Assembly: GCA_030611945.1 (NCBI GenBank) | Contig: JAUWOV010000005.1 | Span: 1 to 41,318, forward strand | Source of the DNA: a bacterium | GTDB lineage: Bacteria; JAHJDO01 | DNA length: 41,318 nt | Direction: 5' to 3' | Part shown: positions 25,048 to 34,255 of the stretch, one piece after another | How the letters are laid out: the number at the start of each line of letters is the position of its first letter | Numbering within the stretch: position 1 is the first letter of the stretch | Position numbers and translations under genes: made by a program | Notes under the pieces: model-generated | Databases searched by the model: none | Seen by the model: the letters and a program-made list of their open reading frames with translations, nothing else | What the model was told of the DNA's origin: nothing

Positions 25048-25304
25048 TGCATATAGAGGCGACCGAGACTTTTATCAGGCTATATAAGAATCTGCCCGAA
25101 GAAGTCAAGCGGAGAACAAAAAAAGCGCTTGGGTTTCTTGAATCAAACCCAACGCATCCGTCATTAGGTCACAAGAAAATGGCAGGGCAGGAAGATATAT
25201 TTGAAGTCAGAATTTCAAAAAACTACCGTCTTACTTATCGGAGAATAGACAATACCGCCTATTTACGCAAGATTGGCACTCATAACCTTCTGCGTAATCC
25301 GTAA
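25047..25304 (+). CDS. RelE/ParE superfamily toxin
   Basis: The 85-residue protein has the RelE fold order: an N-terminal strand (MHIEATETFIRLYKNLP), two helices, then KMAGQEDIFEVRISKNYRLTYR and a final LRKIGTHNLLRNP. The EVRISKNYRLTYR motif is conserved in RelE/YafQ/YoeB-like mRNA interferases, and the terminal His lies in a GTHN context where YafQ-type enzymes place a catalytic His. It probably cleaves mRNA at the ribosome; a gyrase-poisoning ParE role cannot be excluded. It is coupled by a one-base overlap to the antitoxin gene. Confidence 0.85.
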   Translation: MHIEATETFIRLYKNLPEEVKRRTKKALGFLESNPTHPSLGHKKMAGQEDIFEVRISKNYRLTYRRIDNTAYLRKIGTHNLLRNP

Positions 25305-25343
25305 AAAGATGGTATGGCTTGATTCAGAAGGGAGAGAAATAGA

Positions 25344-26882
25344 ATGAATAAAGACTGGGTAGCTATTTTAGACTTTGGGTCTCAATATACACATCTTATT
25401 GCGCGGCGCGTGAGAGAATGCGGTGTATATTCAGAGATAATCTCCTATGATACTAATGCTCGCGAACTGTCCGGTAATAAGCCGACTTGTATTATACTAT
25501 CCGGAGGGCCGGCCAGCGTTACTGAAAAAGGTAGTCCTGTATGCGATAAAGATATTTTTAATATTGGAGTCTCTGTACTTGGAATATGCTACGGCGCGCA
25601 GCTTATGGCAAAGATGCTGGGCGGTAAAGTTCTTGCTGCAAAAGCGAGAGAGTACGGGAAGGCGGTTCTTAATGTTAAATTTAGAGAGACTTTATTTAAG
25701 AACTTGTCTCTAAAAGAACAAGTTTGGATGAGTCATGGGGATAAAATCTCGCAGCTTCCTCAAGGATTTAGGATAGTTGGCGCAACCGACAATTCACACA
25801 TTGCGGCAATGGAACATGAACAGAAAAAGTTTTATGGAATTCAGTTTCATCCTGAAGTGGTACATACGCCTAAAGGCAAGACAATTATTAAAAATTTCCT
25901 TTATGAAATAGCAGGCTGCAAGCCCGGATGGAATATGAGGTCATTTGTCAATAATACAGTTCAGGAATTGAGAGACAAGATAGGCAAAGAGAAGGTTTTG
26001 TGCGCAATAAGCGGAGGAGTGGATTCTTCTGTTCTTGCCGTGCTTCTTAATAAAGCCATAGGAAAGAATTTGATAGGTGTTTTTGTTGATAACGGACTGC
26101 TTCGCAAAAAAGAGGGAGAACTTGTAGAAAGCAGACTTAAGGGATTTGGCATTAATTTAAAAAGAGTCAATGCGCAGACTGAATTCTTAATTGCGCTCAA
26201 GGGAGTAACGGATCCAGAGAAGAAAAGAAAGATAATAGGCGGGCTTTTTATAAGTGTTTTTGAAAAAGAGGCAAAGAAAATAGGTAAAGTTAAATTTCTG
26301 GCTCAAGGCACATTATATCCCGATGTTATTGAAAGCAGATCTCCAATTGGAGGTCCGTCCGCAACTATTAAAACACATCATAATGTAGGAGGTCTGCCTG
26401 AAAAACTGAATTTTAAGCTGATAGAGCCGTTAAGAGAACTTTTTAAGGATGAAGTAAGACTTGTTGGGAAGGAGTTGGGACTTCCTAATGAGTTAATTGG
26501 AAGACAGCCTTTCCCTGGTCCGGGACTTGCTGTGAGGATTCTGGGCGATATAACTAAGGAAAAGCTTGATGTTCTGCGTGATGCGGATTGGATACTGATG
26601 GATGAAATCAAAGTTTCCGGTATGTATCAGAAATTATGGCAGACGTTCTGCGTTTTATTGCCTGTTAAAACAGTGGGCGTTATGGGTGATGAGAGAACGT
26701 ATGAAAATGTTGCTGCAATAAGAGCGGTTACAAGTGAAGATGCCATGACAGCGAACTGGGCAAGGCTGCCGTATGAACTGCTTGAGCGAATATCCAATAG
26801 AATAATAAACGAAGTAAAAGGCATAAATCGTGTAGTGTATGATATTTCATCAAAGCCGCCAAGCACAATAGAATGGGAATAG
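25344..26882 (+). CDS. guaA: GMP synthase (glutamine-hydrolysing)
   Basis: This enzyme converts XMP, ATP and glutamine to GMP. The 512-residue protein has both domains. The class I glutamine amidotransferase has Cys82 in LGICYGAQ and His169/Glu171 in FHPEVVH. The ATP-pyrophosphatase domain has SGGVDSS at 223-229. The C-terminal dimerisation domain includes [13 protein letters not shown] and ends [18 protein letters not shown], the conserved end of GuaA. A GGGAGAG Shine-Dalgarno sits ahead of the ATG. No guaB lies nearby. Length is standard and nothing is missing. Confidence 0.97.
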   Translation: MNKDWVAILDFGSQYTHLIARRVRECGVYSEIISYDTNARELSGNKPTCIILSGGPASVTEKGSPVCDKDIFNIGVSVLGICYGAQLMAKMLGGKVLAAKAREYGKAVLNVKFRETLFKNLSLKEQVWMSHGDKISQLPQGFRIVGATDNSHIAAMEHEQKKFYGIQFHPEVVHTPKGKTIIKNFLYEIAGCKPGWNMRSFVNNTVQELRDKIGKEKVLCAISGGVDSSVLAVLLNKAIGKNLIGVFVDNGLLRKKEGELVESRLKGFGINLKRVNAQTEFLIALKGVTDPEKKRKIIGGLFISVFEKEAKKIGKVKFLAQGTLYPDVIESRSPIGGPSATIKTHHNVGGLPEKLNFKLIEPLRELFKDEVRLVGKELGLPNELIGRQPFPGPGLAVRILGDITKEKLDVLRDADWILMDEIKVSGMYQKLWQTFCVLLPVKTVGVMGDERTYENVAAIRAVTSEDAMTANWARLPYELLERISNRIINEVKGINRVVYDISSKPPSTIEWE

Positions 26883-26892
26883 GAGGGTAATT

Positions 26893-27525
26893 ATGGAACA
26901 GGAGCAATATATTCAGGCAGAAAGCGAGAAAAAAAAGAAAAAGGGTTGTTTTTTCTGGGGACTTATAGGTTGCGGTGGACTGGTGTTGTTTGTTGCGATA
27001 TCGGTTGGAGTGATGCTTTTCTTTGTGCGAAGTAAATTCATAAAATACAGTTCAAATGAACCAATTCAAATTAAGCAAGTATCTTTTTTATCCGGAGAAA
27101 AGAAAGATATAAAAGAAAGGATTGGAGAGCTGAAATCCATATCGCAAAAGGGTGGAGAATTTGTTCTTACTGATAGAGATTTAAATGTGCTTATCGCGTC
27201 TAATCCCAAGTTTAAGAATAGAGCTTATGTTGATTTTATGGGAGATAAGATCAATATAAAATTTTCCATGCCATTTATGAAACGATATATCAATGGGGAT
27301 CTTTCCGGAAAACTGCATATGAAAGATGGCTTGTTAAAACTGGAAATAGATAGATGCAATGTAATGGATTTTAAGACACCTTCTGAAGAATTAAGAGATA
27401 AAATCGCTTCCAGCTTAGTTGAAGGGCTGGAAAACAATCCGGAATTTAGAAAGATTGAAAGACGGATTGAACATGTATATCTTGAAAAGCAAAAGCTGTA
27501 TATAAAGTTTAAACCTGTGCCATAA
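26893..27525 (+). CDS. Single-pass membrane protein of unknown function
   Basis: A 210-residue protein with a lysine-rich cytoplasmic start (residues 1-18), one membrane helix (about 20-46) and an extracytoplasmic domain of about 160 residues. That domain has alternating beta-like strands (FVLTDRDLNVLIA, then VDFMGDKINIKFSMPF) and ends in KLYIKFKPV. The layout recalls YpmS/DUF2140-like anchored proteins with a lipid-binding-like fold, but I cannot confirm a family. The start has a good Shine-Dalgarno (GGAGGG) 10 nt after guaA, so it may be co-transcribed. Its last 17 nt overlap the convergent PHP gene. Confidence 0.7.
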   Translation: MEQEQYIQAESEKKKKKGCFFWGLIGCGGLVLFVAISVGVMLFFVRSKFIKYSSNEPIQIKQVSFLSGEKKDIKERIGELKSISQKGGEFVLTDRDLNVLIASNPKFKNRAYVDFMGDKINIKFSMPFMKRYINGDLSGKLHMKDGLLKLEIDRCNVMDFKTPSEELRDKIASSLVEGLENNPEFRKIERRIEHVYLEKQKLYIKFKPVP

Positions 27526-28357
27526 TTGCATACTCATTAATAATACGTATATCTCCAAGATTGATCATATCAGGCGTGATATGCTGTGAGCCAAGCTTTC
27601 TTTCGGTAAATGTACCGTGATAGTCAGAGCCACCTGAAATGAGAAGGTCATTTTTAAGGCAATATTGAATGTATTTCTCGTTCTCTCCATTTCTGAAATA
27701 TGGAGAATAACACTCTATCCCTGCAATTCCCCATTCGCGCCACTGGTCAAGTTCTTTTTCAGGAAAACGATCAAGGCAATTATAGTAGGCGGGAGGATGC
27801 GCTAAAAACGGATAGCCTCCTGCTTTTCTTGCAATATCTATTACTTCGTATGGCAGAGAAAATATCCTGAATCTGGAAATAAAATCTTCTGCAAGAAGAA
27901 AATATTCGTCCAGATTTTTAAGCGCTTTTTTGTCCATTAAATAATTCAGTAATTTAATCCCTCCTCTTCTGGGATCATATGAATACGCATTAAACTCTTC
28001 CAGATTGAGCTGGGGAATTTGTTTTGAAAAAGTTTCTATAAATTTATTGCAAAAGTTTTCTTCTACGTCTTGAGTATATTTCCTCAAAAGCTCTTTCAGT
28101 TCTTTGTTGGTTTCATCAAATCCATAAACCGTGATATGAAAGTCTCTGCCTCTGAATGTTGATGTAATCTCAACTCCCTGAATATATGATATATCTTTTG
28201 GTTCTATAACTCTGCGTATTTCTGCGTTGTTTGCAATGGAATTATGGTCTGTAACAGAAAATAGAGTTATATTCTTATTTATACACTCATCTATAATTTC
28301 CTCTGCAGTTAATGTCCCATCAGAGGCGCATGAGTGAATGTGCAAATCTACATACAT
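27509..28357 (-). CDS. PHP-domain phosphoesterase
   Basis: A 282-residue protein of the PHP family related to YciV/RNase AM, which hydrolyses nucleoside 3',5'-bisphosphates or short RNAs. Metal-binding motifs are VDLHIHSCASDGT (His6, His8), SVTDHNS near residue 35, QGVEIT near 60, FLAHPPAYY near 190 and GGSDYHG near 245. All are intact. The start ATG at 28357 has AAGGA upstream and a strong promoter at 28394-28422. It is divergent from mgtE and convergent, with 17 nt of overlap, with the membrane protein gene. Confidence 0.88.
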   Translation of the reverse strand: MYVDLHIHSCASDGTLTAEEIIDECINKNITLFSVTDHNSIANNAEIRRVIEPKDISYIQGVEITSTFRGRDFHITVYGFDETNKELKELLRKYTQDVEENFCNKFIETFSKQIPQLNLEEFNAYSYDPRRGGIKLLNYLMDKKALKNLDEYFLLAEDFISRFRIFSLPYEVIDIARKAGGYPFLAHPPAYYNCLDRFPEKELDQWREWGIAGIECYSPYFRNGENEKYIQYCLKNDLLISGGSDYHGTFTERKLGSQHITPDMINLGDIRIINEYAIMAQV

Positions 28358-28393
28358 TTGGAATTATTCCTTAAAGAATACCATTTCGCTGTA

Positions 28394-28422
28394 ATTATAC
28401 AACTATCATAAAGGCATTTCAA
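28394..28422 (-). promoter_or_regulatory. Promoter of the PHP phosphoesterase gene
   Basis: On the minus strand TTGAAA (28422-28417), a 17-bp spacer and a perfect TATAAT (28399-28394). The expected start lies near 28387, about 30 nt before the ATG. Confidence 0.7.
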
Positions 28423-28470
28423 ATTTTAATTAATGTACCTGTTCATTTCCATTAAAAGCAATTTATCCTT

Positions 28471-28500
28471 TTGACTTTATTGCTTCTCCATTGCTATAAT
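28471..28500 (+). promoter_or_regulatory. Promoter of mgtE
   Basis: TTGACT (28471-28476), 18 bp and a perfect TATAAT (28495-28500). Expected start near 28507, leaving a leader too short for an Mg2+-sensing riboswitch. Confidence 0.7.
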
Positions 28501-28542
28501 GCCTCAACGCTAAATGAATAAGAGCGTGTGGAAATTAGTTTT

Positions 28543-29892
28543 ATGGAAAAGAAAATAGAGAGATTTATAAACATTGTTCAGGATTATCTTAGTAACAATG
28601 CAACACTCAAACTTCAGAGGTTATTGAATAAGATCCACACTGCTGATGTGGCTGATGTTATTAGTCACTTGGAAGCCGAAGAGGGACAAAAAATACTAAA
28701 TATGCTGAAGCCGGAGGTTACCGCTGAAGTTTTAAATGAAGTAGATTCCGCCTTAGCAAAAGAACTTGTTCAAGCCATGAGTCCTGTGAGGCTTTCAAAA
28801 ATGCTTGATACAATGCCTCCTGACGATGCCGCTGACATTCTTCAGTATCTCCCCGAAGAAGATCATCTAAAAGTTCTTGCAGAAATGACAGAAGAAGAAG
28901 CAGAAGAAGTAGAAGAACTAATTCAATATGATAAGGACACCGCAGGCGGAATAATGACAACCGAATTTGTATCTTTTCATGAGGATATCACAGTTGCCGG
29001 CGCGTTAGAACATCTGCGAAAAAATATAGATGCGGAAGCCAGTTATTATATATACACAACAGACAAGGAAGACCATCTTCGCGGAGTAGTTACTTTAAAA
29101 GAATTGATTAAGGCAGGTCCTGATAAAAAATTAAAAACCGTGATGATTTCAGACATTATTAGCGTAAAGCCTGACAGTGATCAGGAATATGTAGCAAATC
29201 TGGTTGCAAAGTACGACCTTCTGGCTATTCCGGTTACTGATACTTCAAACAGGCTTCTGGGAATAATAACAGTTGATGATATTATTGACGTAATAAGAGA
29301 AGAAGCTACCGAAGATGCATATAAGTCTGTTGGAACGACAGAGGACGAGCTTTTGACAAAGTCCTCTTTCAATGTTGCTAAGATACGTCTTCCATGGCTT
29401 ATTACAACTCTTCTGGGAGGACTAATATGTGTGCTTGTTGTAAGTAGATTTAAATTTGTTCTGGAACAGGTTATAGCTCTGGCTTTTTTTATGCCCATAA
29501 TTGCCGCTATGGGAGGAAACATTGGAATTCAATCATCTACAATTGTGGTGAGAGGGTTGGCAACGGGCATAATAGACACTAAGAAGATATGGAAAATGCT
29601 TTTTAGAGAAGTAAGAATAGGCGCTATTATGGGACTTGCATGCGGCACCGTTGTCGGAACAGTCGGAGCGTTATGGCAGAGGCAGCTTGTTTTAGGACTT
29701 GTTCTTTTTGTTTCAATGTTTATGGCTATTATTGTTGCTGCAGCAATAGGAGCAATTATACCGCTTGTATTTAATAAGTTTAACATTGACCCAGCTATTG
29801 CCACAGGACCTTTTGTAACAACTGCGAATGACATTACCGGCATGCTCATATACTTCAGTCTGGCATTGGGATTGATGAAATATTTAGTTTAA
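28543..29892 (+). CDS. mgtE: Magnesium transporter MgtE
   Basis: An Mg2+ channel of the cytoplasmic membrane, gated by intracellular Mg2+. It has an N-terminal MgtE_N helical domain (about residues 5-125, ending EEAEEVEELIQYDKDTAGGIMT) and two CBS domains (about 130-255). A five-helix transmembrane domain has PWLITTLLGGLI, then PIIAAMGGNIGIQSSTIVVRG, and later FVTTANDITG, all pore-region hallmarks. The ATG at 28543 is used; an in-frame GTG at 28528 would add five residues. The following gene is leuC, 18 nt away. Nothing is missing. Confidence 0.95.
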   Translation: MEKKIERFINIVQDYLSNNATLKLQRLLNKIHTADVADVISHLEAEEGQKILNMLKPEVTAEVLNEVDSALAKELVQAMSPVRLSKMLDTMPPDDAADILQYLPEEDHLKVLAEMTEEEAEEVEELIQYDKDTAGGIMTTEFVSFHEDITVAGALEHLRKNIDAEASYYIYTTDKEDHLRGVVTLKELIKAGPDKKLKTVMISDIISVKPDSDQEYVANLVAKYDLLAIPVTDTSNRLLGIITVDDIIDVIREEATEDAYKSVGTTEDELLTKSSFNVAKIRLPWLITTLLGGLICVLVVSRFKFVLEQVIALAFFMPIIAAMGGNIGIQSSTIVVRGLATGIIDTKKIWKMLFREVRIGAIMGLACGTVVGTVGALWQRQLVLGLVLFVSMFMAIIVAAAIGAIIPLVFNKFNIDPAIATGPFVTTANDITGMLIYFSLALGLMKYLV

Positions 29893-29910
29893 TTTAAGGA
29901 GAGATTTGAA

Positions 29911-31209
29911 ATGGGAATGACTATAACAGAGAAGATATTAGCTGCGCATGCTGTAAAGAAACAAGGGGCAATATCTCAAGTTTTACCCGGAGAACTTATT
30001 GAGGCGGATCTTGATTTTATTTTGGGTAATGATATTACCGCCCCGATTGCAATCTCTGAGTTTAAAGCTATAGAAAAAGAAAAAGGCAGGGAATTGGAAG
30101 TTTTTGATAAAGAGAGAGTTGCTTTAGTGCCTGACCATTTTACCCCAAACAAGGATGTGAAATCAGCAGAGCAGTGTAAAATGCTTAGAGATTTTTCAAG
30201 AAAGAAGAACATTAAATATTACTTTGAGATAGGCAAAATGGGAGTAGAACATGCGTTGCTTCCTGAGCAGGGACTTGTTCTACCAGGTGATTGTATTATC
30301 GGCGCAGATTCGCATACATGCACTTACGGAGCTTTGGGCGCATTTTCAACAGGCGTTGGAAGCACTGATCTTGCAGCTGCAATGATAAGAGGTAAAGCAT
30401 GGTTTAAAATTCCCGAAAGCATAAAGTTTGTCTACAAAGGAAAACTTAATAAGTGGGTGTGCGGCAAGGATCTTATCCTATATACAATAGGAGATATCGG
30501 AGTAGATGGAGCGCTTTATAAATCAATGGAATTCTGCGGAGATGTTATATCGGGATTAGCTATATCCGATAGACTAACTATGTGCAACATGGCAATAGAA
30601 GCTGGAGGGAAGAATGGCATTATTGAGCCTGATGAAAAGACACTAAATTATGTTAAAAATATTGCGAAAAGGGATTATAAGATATATAAGAGTGATCCTG
30701 ATGCACAATACGCCGATATCAGAGAATATGATGTATCAAAAATAAAACCGCAAGTAGCGTTCCCTCATCTGCCGTCAAACACAAAACCTGCAGCAGATGC
30801 TGATAATATACAGATAGATCAGGTGGTTATAGGTTCGTGTACAAATGGAAGGCTGCAGGACTTGGAAATTGCGGCAGGGATACTGAAGGGACATAAGATA
30901 CATCCGTATGTAAGGCTTATAATTCTTCCGGCAACTCAAAAGATATACGCTGCTGCTATGAAAAAAGGGCTGTTTGATATATTTTTGGAAAGCGGCGGGA
31001 TTATAAGCACTCCTACATGCGGACCATGTCTTGGCGGACATATGGGTGTGCTTGCCGAAGGAGAAAGATGTGTAAGCACAACAAACCGTAATTTTGTCGG
31101 AAGAATGGGACATGTCAAGAGCGAGGTATATCTTGCAAGTCCCGCTGTTGCGGCTGCATCGGCAATTAAGGGGAGAATAACAGATCCGGAGGAGATAAAA
31201 ATAAAATGA
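29911..31209 (+). CDS. leuC: 3-isopropylmalate dehydratase large subunit (LeuC/homoaconitase-like)
   Basis: This [4Fe-4S] aconitase-family subunit isomerises 2- and 3-isopropylmalate in leucine synthesis. The 432-residue length is the short archaeal/deep-bacterial form. The cluster ligands are Cys310 (GSCTNGR), Cys370 and Cys373 ([10 protein letters not shown]). Active-site blocks [20 protein letters not shown] and [10 protein letters not shown] are intact. A Shine-Dalgarno (AAGGAG) precedes the ATG. It overlaps leuD by 4 nt. Because no leuA or leuB is nearby, homoaconitate or citramalate-pathway substrates are possible; leucine synthesis is the default assumption. Confidence 0.92.
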   Translation: MGMTITEKILAAHAVKKQGAISQVLPGELIEADLDFILGNDITAPIAISEFKAIEKEKGRELEVFDKERVALVPDHFTPNKDVKSAEQCKMLRDFSRKKNIKYYFEIGKMGVEHALLPEQGLVLPGDCIIGADSHTCTYGALGAFSTGVGSTDLAAAMIRGKAWFKIPESIKFVYKGKLNKWVCGKDLILYTIGDIGVDGALYKSMEFCGDVISGLAISDRLTMCNMAIEAGGKNGIIEPDEKTLNYVKNIAKRDYKIYKSDPDAQYADIREYDVSKIKPQVAFPHLPSNTKPAADADNIQIDQVVIGSCTNGRLQDLEIAAGILKGHKIHPYVRLIILPATQKIYAAAMKKGLFDIFLESGGIISTPTCGPCLGGHMGVLAEGERCVSTTNRNFVGRMGHVKSEVYLASPAVAAASAIKGRITDPEEIKIK

Positions 31210-31712
31210 AATTTAAAGGAAAGACTTGGAAATATGGAGACAATGTAAATACAGATGAGATCATTCCTGCAAGATACCTTAATACTTCCGACCCAAAAGA
31301 ACTGGCAGAACACTGCATGGAGGATATAGACGCTTCTTTTGCTAAGGGTATTGAAAAAGACGATATCATTGTTGCTCAGGAGAATTTTGGCTGTGGTTCA
31401 TCAAGAGAACATGCCCCGATATCTATAAAGGAAGCAGGAGTTTCCTGTATTATAGCAAATTCGTTCGCAAGGATATTCTATCGCAACTCAATAAATATCG
31501 GACTGCCGATCCTTGAATGTAAGGAAGCAGTCAAGGATGTAGATAAGGGAGACATTCTGGAAGTTGACTTATCGGCAGGTACTGTACTCAATCTTACAAA
31601 GAACAAGTTTTACAAATCCAGCCCGTTTCCAGAATTCATTCAGGAACTAATATCTGCAGGCGGTTTGATGAAGTGGGTTAGTAAAACCCTTCCCCCAGTC
31701 AAGGGGGAATGA
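31206..31712 (+). CDS. leuD: 3-isopropylmalate dehydratase small subunit
   Basis: The 168-residue swivelling subunit partners LeuC. Visible motifs are [13 protein letters not shown] near residue 17, [13 protein letters not shown] near 58 and [18 protein letters not shown] near 82. The YLNT loop lies at the position tied to substrate choice in this family; it does not on its own distinguish isopropylmalate from homoaconitate. The last nine codons (KTLPPVKGE) run into a C5/G5 palindrome and look like a later extension of the usual end. ATG 31206 overlaps the leuC stop. Confidence 0.92.
   Translation: MKFKGKTWKYGDNVNTDEIIPARYLNTSDPKELAEHCMEDIDASFAKGIEKDDIIVAQENFGCGSSREHAPISIKEAGVSCIIANSFARIFYRNSINIGLPILECKEAVKDVDKGDILEVDLSAGTVLNLTKNKFYKSSPFPEFIQELISAGGLMKWVSKTLPPVKGE
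31690..31709. repeat. Perfect stem-loop at the end of leuD
   Basis: TTCCCCC (31690-31696) pairs with GGGGGAA (31703-31709) around a 6-nt loop. Another G-run (GAGGGGG) follows and acts as the Shine-Dalgarno of cobU. The palindrome lies inside the leuD coding end and resembles dispersed C5/G5 repeats that lengthen ORFs. There is no T-run, so it is not a standard terminator. Confidence 0.6.
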
Positions 31713-31720
31713 GGGGGTTA

Positions 31721-32248
31721 ATGGCTAAAATAATTTTTATTACAGGCGGGGCAAGGAGCGGTAAGAGTTCTTTTGCAGAGAAATTAGCATCAGCGTTTGG
31801 AGAGAAGGTTATCTTTTTTGCAACTGCAGAAGCGCTGGACAAGGAAATGGAAGAGAGGATCAAGAAGCATAAATCAAATAGAAGCAGCGCATGGAAGACA
31901 ATTGAAGAGCCAATAAACATTAATGTTTTAAACAAGTTCAGAAACTTTGAAGGCGCTGTTATTCTGGATTGTATCACGTTGTGGCTGTCTAATATGATAC
32001 ATAAATTCGGCATTGAAAAGTTAGAAAGCCGTATTCTTGGGGATATTCGGACGCTATTAAAAACAGTAAAAACTTCCAAATTTACGCTTGTTGTTGTGAG
32101 TAATGAGTTGGGAATGGGCATAGTCCCTGAAAATAGGTTGGTACGTGAATTCAGAGATATTGCAGGAAGATGCAATCAGCTCATTGCGCGCATGGCAGAT
32201 GAAGTGTATCTTATGGTTTCAGGGATAGCACTTAAGATAGAAGGATAA
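31721..32248 (+). CDS. cobU: Adenosylcobinamide kinase/adenosylcobinamide-phosphate guanylyltransferase
   Basis: This bifunctional enzyme phosphorylates adenosylcobinamide and then forms the GDP derivative in cobalamin assembly or salvage. It has the P-loop FITGGARSGKSSFAE at residues 5-19, FATAEALDKEM, VILDCITLWLSN near residue 85 and VVVSNELGMGIVP near 122. RLVREFRDIAGRCNQ follows, the family end block. The ATG at 31721 follows a G-rich Shine-Dalgarno, so it is preferred to the in-frame ATG at 31709 that overlaps leuD. No other cob genes are nearby; a salvage role is plausible. Confidence 0.92.
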   Translation: MAKIIFITGGARSGKSSFAEKLASAFGEKVIFFATAEALDKEMEERIKKHKSNRSSAWKTIEEPININVLNKFRNFEGAVILDCITLWLSNMIHKFGIEKLESRILGDIRTLLKTVKTSKFTLVVVSNELGMGIVPENRLVREFRDIAGRCNQLIARMADEVYLMVSGIALKIEG

Positions 32249-32251
32249 GCT

Positions 32252-33331
32252 TTGAATATTCTTCATATAAATACAGAATGCGGCTGGAGGGGTGGGGAAG
32301 TTCAGATGATGTATCTTATGGATGGTTTGAGGAGAAAAAACTACAATAATGTTGTATCCGCTCAGCCAAATAGCGTGCTGGTAGGAAGAGCTATTAGCAA
32401 TAATCTCAGGGTGTGTCCTGTGGTAATGCGTGGGGAATTGGATTTCAGGGCTATAGGAAATATCTGCAGAATAATAACCGATGAACGTATAGATATTGTT
32501 CATGCTCATACCTCTCATGCGCACACAATTGGAGCAGTTGCAGCAAAGATAAAGAAGATTCCTTTTGTTGTCACGCGCAGGGTTGATTTTGAGGTTGCAT
32601 GTAATGTTTTTTCAAATATAAAATATAATTATCTCGGGGACAAGATAATTGCAATATCCAGTGCCATTAAAAACATATTGATAGAGGCAGGTGTTTCTCA
32701 GGACAAAATAGATGTTGTTTACAGCGGAATTGATACAAAAAAATTCGACAATCTGAGTGATACTCAGTACTTATACGAAGAGTTTAATTTATCAAAATGC
32801 ACACCAATTATTGGCACAATAGCGCATCTGACGGATCACAAGGGGCATAAATATTTGCTTAGCGCTGTTCCAGATGTGTTAAAAACATTCCCAAATGCGC
32901 TTTTTCTCATTATTGGCAAAGGGGAACTGGAAAAAGTTTTAAAAAAACAAGTTAATAAATTAGATATTACAGGAAATGTGATGTTTGCCGGGTTTCGCAG
33001 GGATATTGGCGAATTATTATCAATAATGGACCTTTTTGTTCTCACTTCTCATCTTGAAGGATTATGCACTTCTCTTATGGATGCCATGCTAATGAAGCTG
33101 CCGGTTGTTGCAACAACAGCTGGCGGAATACCGGAAGTTGTTGTAGACAAAGAAACAGGTATTCTTGTTCCACCAAAGACACCAAAGGCACTGGCAGATG
33201 CTATTATACAGTTACTATCCAATAAGGAAGAGGCAAGGAAAATGGGGGAGAGGGGACTGGAGCGAGTAAAAACAATGTTTAACGTATCCAGAATGGTTGA
33301 AGGAACAGAAATAGTTTATACGAGCTTATGA
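32252..33331 (+). CDS. GT4 family glycosyltransferase
   Basis: A 359-residue GT-B glycosyltransferase starting at TTG 32252, three bases after the cobU stop. The N-terminal acceptor domain includes INTECGWRGGEVQMMYLMDG and DIVHAHTSHAHTIGA near residue 88. The donor domain has IGTIAHLTDHKGHKYLL, then IIGKGELEKVLKK, and LTSHLEGLCTSLMDAMLMKLPVV with the expected catalytic Glu in the HLEG motif. It probably adds a sugar to a lipid-linked or envelope glycan from the cytoplasmic side. It lies away from the main glycan block and is followed by tRNA-Pro. Substrates are unknown. Confidence 0.87.
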   Translation: MNILHINTECGWRGGEVQMMYLMDGLRRKNYNNVVSAQPNSVLVGRAISNNLRVCPVVMRGELDFRAIGNICRIITDERIDIVHAHTSHAHTIGAVAAKIKKIPFVVTRRVDFEVACNVFSNIKYNYLGDKIIAISSAIKNILIEAGVSQDKIDVVYSGIDTKKFDNLSDTQYLYEEFNLSKCTPIIGTIAHLTDHKGHKYLLSAVPDVLKTFPNALFLIIGKGELEKVLKKQVNKLDITGNVMFAGFRRDIGELLSIMDLFVLTSHLEGLCTSLMDAMLMKLPVVATTAGGIPEVVVDKETGILVPPKTPKALADAIIQLLSNKEEARKMGERGLERVKTMFNVSRMVEGTEIVYTSL

Positions 33332-33394
33332 ATATTTGCTGTTTACAAATGAGATACTGTCTTACAAATAGATCTACCTCGTAAATTACCTATA

Positions 33395-33479
<85 letters not shown>

Positions 33480-33500
33480 CATGCATTGATAAAAAAATGT

Positions 33501-33529
33501 ATGCTATCAAAGATAACAACATAGGTCAA
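33501..33529 (-). promoter_or_regulatory. Probable tRNA-Pro promoter
   Basis: On the minus strand TTGACC (33529-33524), 17 bp and TAGCAT (33506-33501). This gives a start near 33494 and a short 5' leader before the mature tRNA end at 33479. Confidence 0.55.
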
Positions 33530-33598
33530 TAAAAATCTGGTTGTTTTTGAGGAGCAAAAATGGTATTTTGTTTTTGAGTCCACAAAGGGAGATAGCTA

Positions 33599-34255
33599 AT
33601 GTTTGAAACACTAAAAAATGATATACAGGCTGTGTTTGACAGGGACCCTGCGGCAAGGAATATATTGGAGGTTTTAACGTACGCAGGACTTCACGCAATT
33701 GTGTGGTACAGATCTGCTCATTATCTTTATAAAAATGATGTGCCATTCTTCCCAAGGCTTATATCACAAATAGCGCGCTTTTTTACAGGAATTGAGATTC
33801 ATCCCGGCGCAGAGATCAACAGAGGATTCTTTATTGATCACGGTATGGGAGTTGTAATTGGAGAGACAACAGTTATTGGGGACAATGTAACCATATTTCA
33901 AGGCGTTACACTTGGAGGCACAGGCAAGGAAAGGGGGAAGAGACACCCCACACTTGGAAATGACGTTGTTGTCGGCGCAGGAGCAAAGATTTTGGGAAAT
34001 ATTACAATCGGCAATAATGTAATGGTTGGCGCTAATGCTGTAGTACTAAAGGATGTACCTTCGGACTGCACGGTTGTTGGTATTCCCGGGAGGATAACAC
34101 GAAAAAAAGGTGAAAAAGTTTCTGGTATAAGTCTTGATCACACAAACTTGCCGGATCCGATTGCAGAAAAAATTAAACATCTGGAGAAGATGATAAATGA
34201 AACATCCTCTCACATAAAGAACTGGGTAAAAGTAAAAAGTAAAAAGGATGATTAG
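33599..34255 (+). CDS. cysE: Serine O-acetyltransferase
   Basis: CysE makes O-acetylserine from serine and acetyl-CoA, the carbon skeleton for cysteine. The 218-residue protein begins with the short Bacillus-type helical domain ([21 protein letters not shown]). It continues as a left-handed beta-helix of hexapeptide repeats ([25 protein letters not shown], then [22 protein letters not shown]). DHGMG and GKRHP hold the catalytic residues. A basic C-terminal tail follows. A GGGAG Shine-Dalgarno precedes the ATG. It overlaps cysS by 8 nt, linking cysteine supply with charging of tRNA-Cys. No T-box leader is visible upstream. Confidence 0.95.
   Translation: MFETLKNDIQAVFDRDPAARNILEVLTYAGLHAIVWYRSAHYLYKNDVPFFPRLISQIARFFTGIEIHPGAEINRGFFIDHGMGVVIGETTVIGDNVTIFQGVTLGGTGKERGKRHPTLGNDVVVGAGAKILGNITIGNNVMVGANAVVLKDVPSDCTVVGIPGRITRKKGEKVSGISLDHTNLPDPIAEKIKHLEKMINETSSHIKNWVKVKSKKDD

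Noticed and set aside
28500-28543. Mg2+ riboswitch upstream of mgtE
   Set aside because: The perfect TATAAT leaves a leader of only about 35 nt, far too short for a ykoK-type element.
31699-32175. 158-codon open frame antisense to cobU
   Set aside because: cobU has all family motifs on the plus strand, and the antisense product shows none.
33480-33598. Possible T-box or other riboswitch before cysE-cysS
   Set aside because: The gap of about 120 nt holds the tRNA-Pro promoter on the other strand. I see no T-box core sequence, specifier loop or terminator hairpin.
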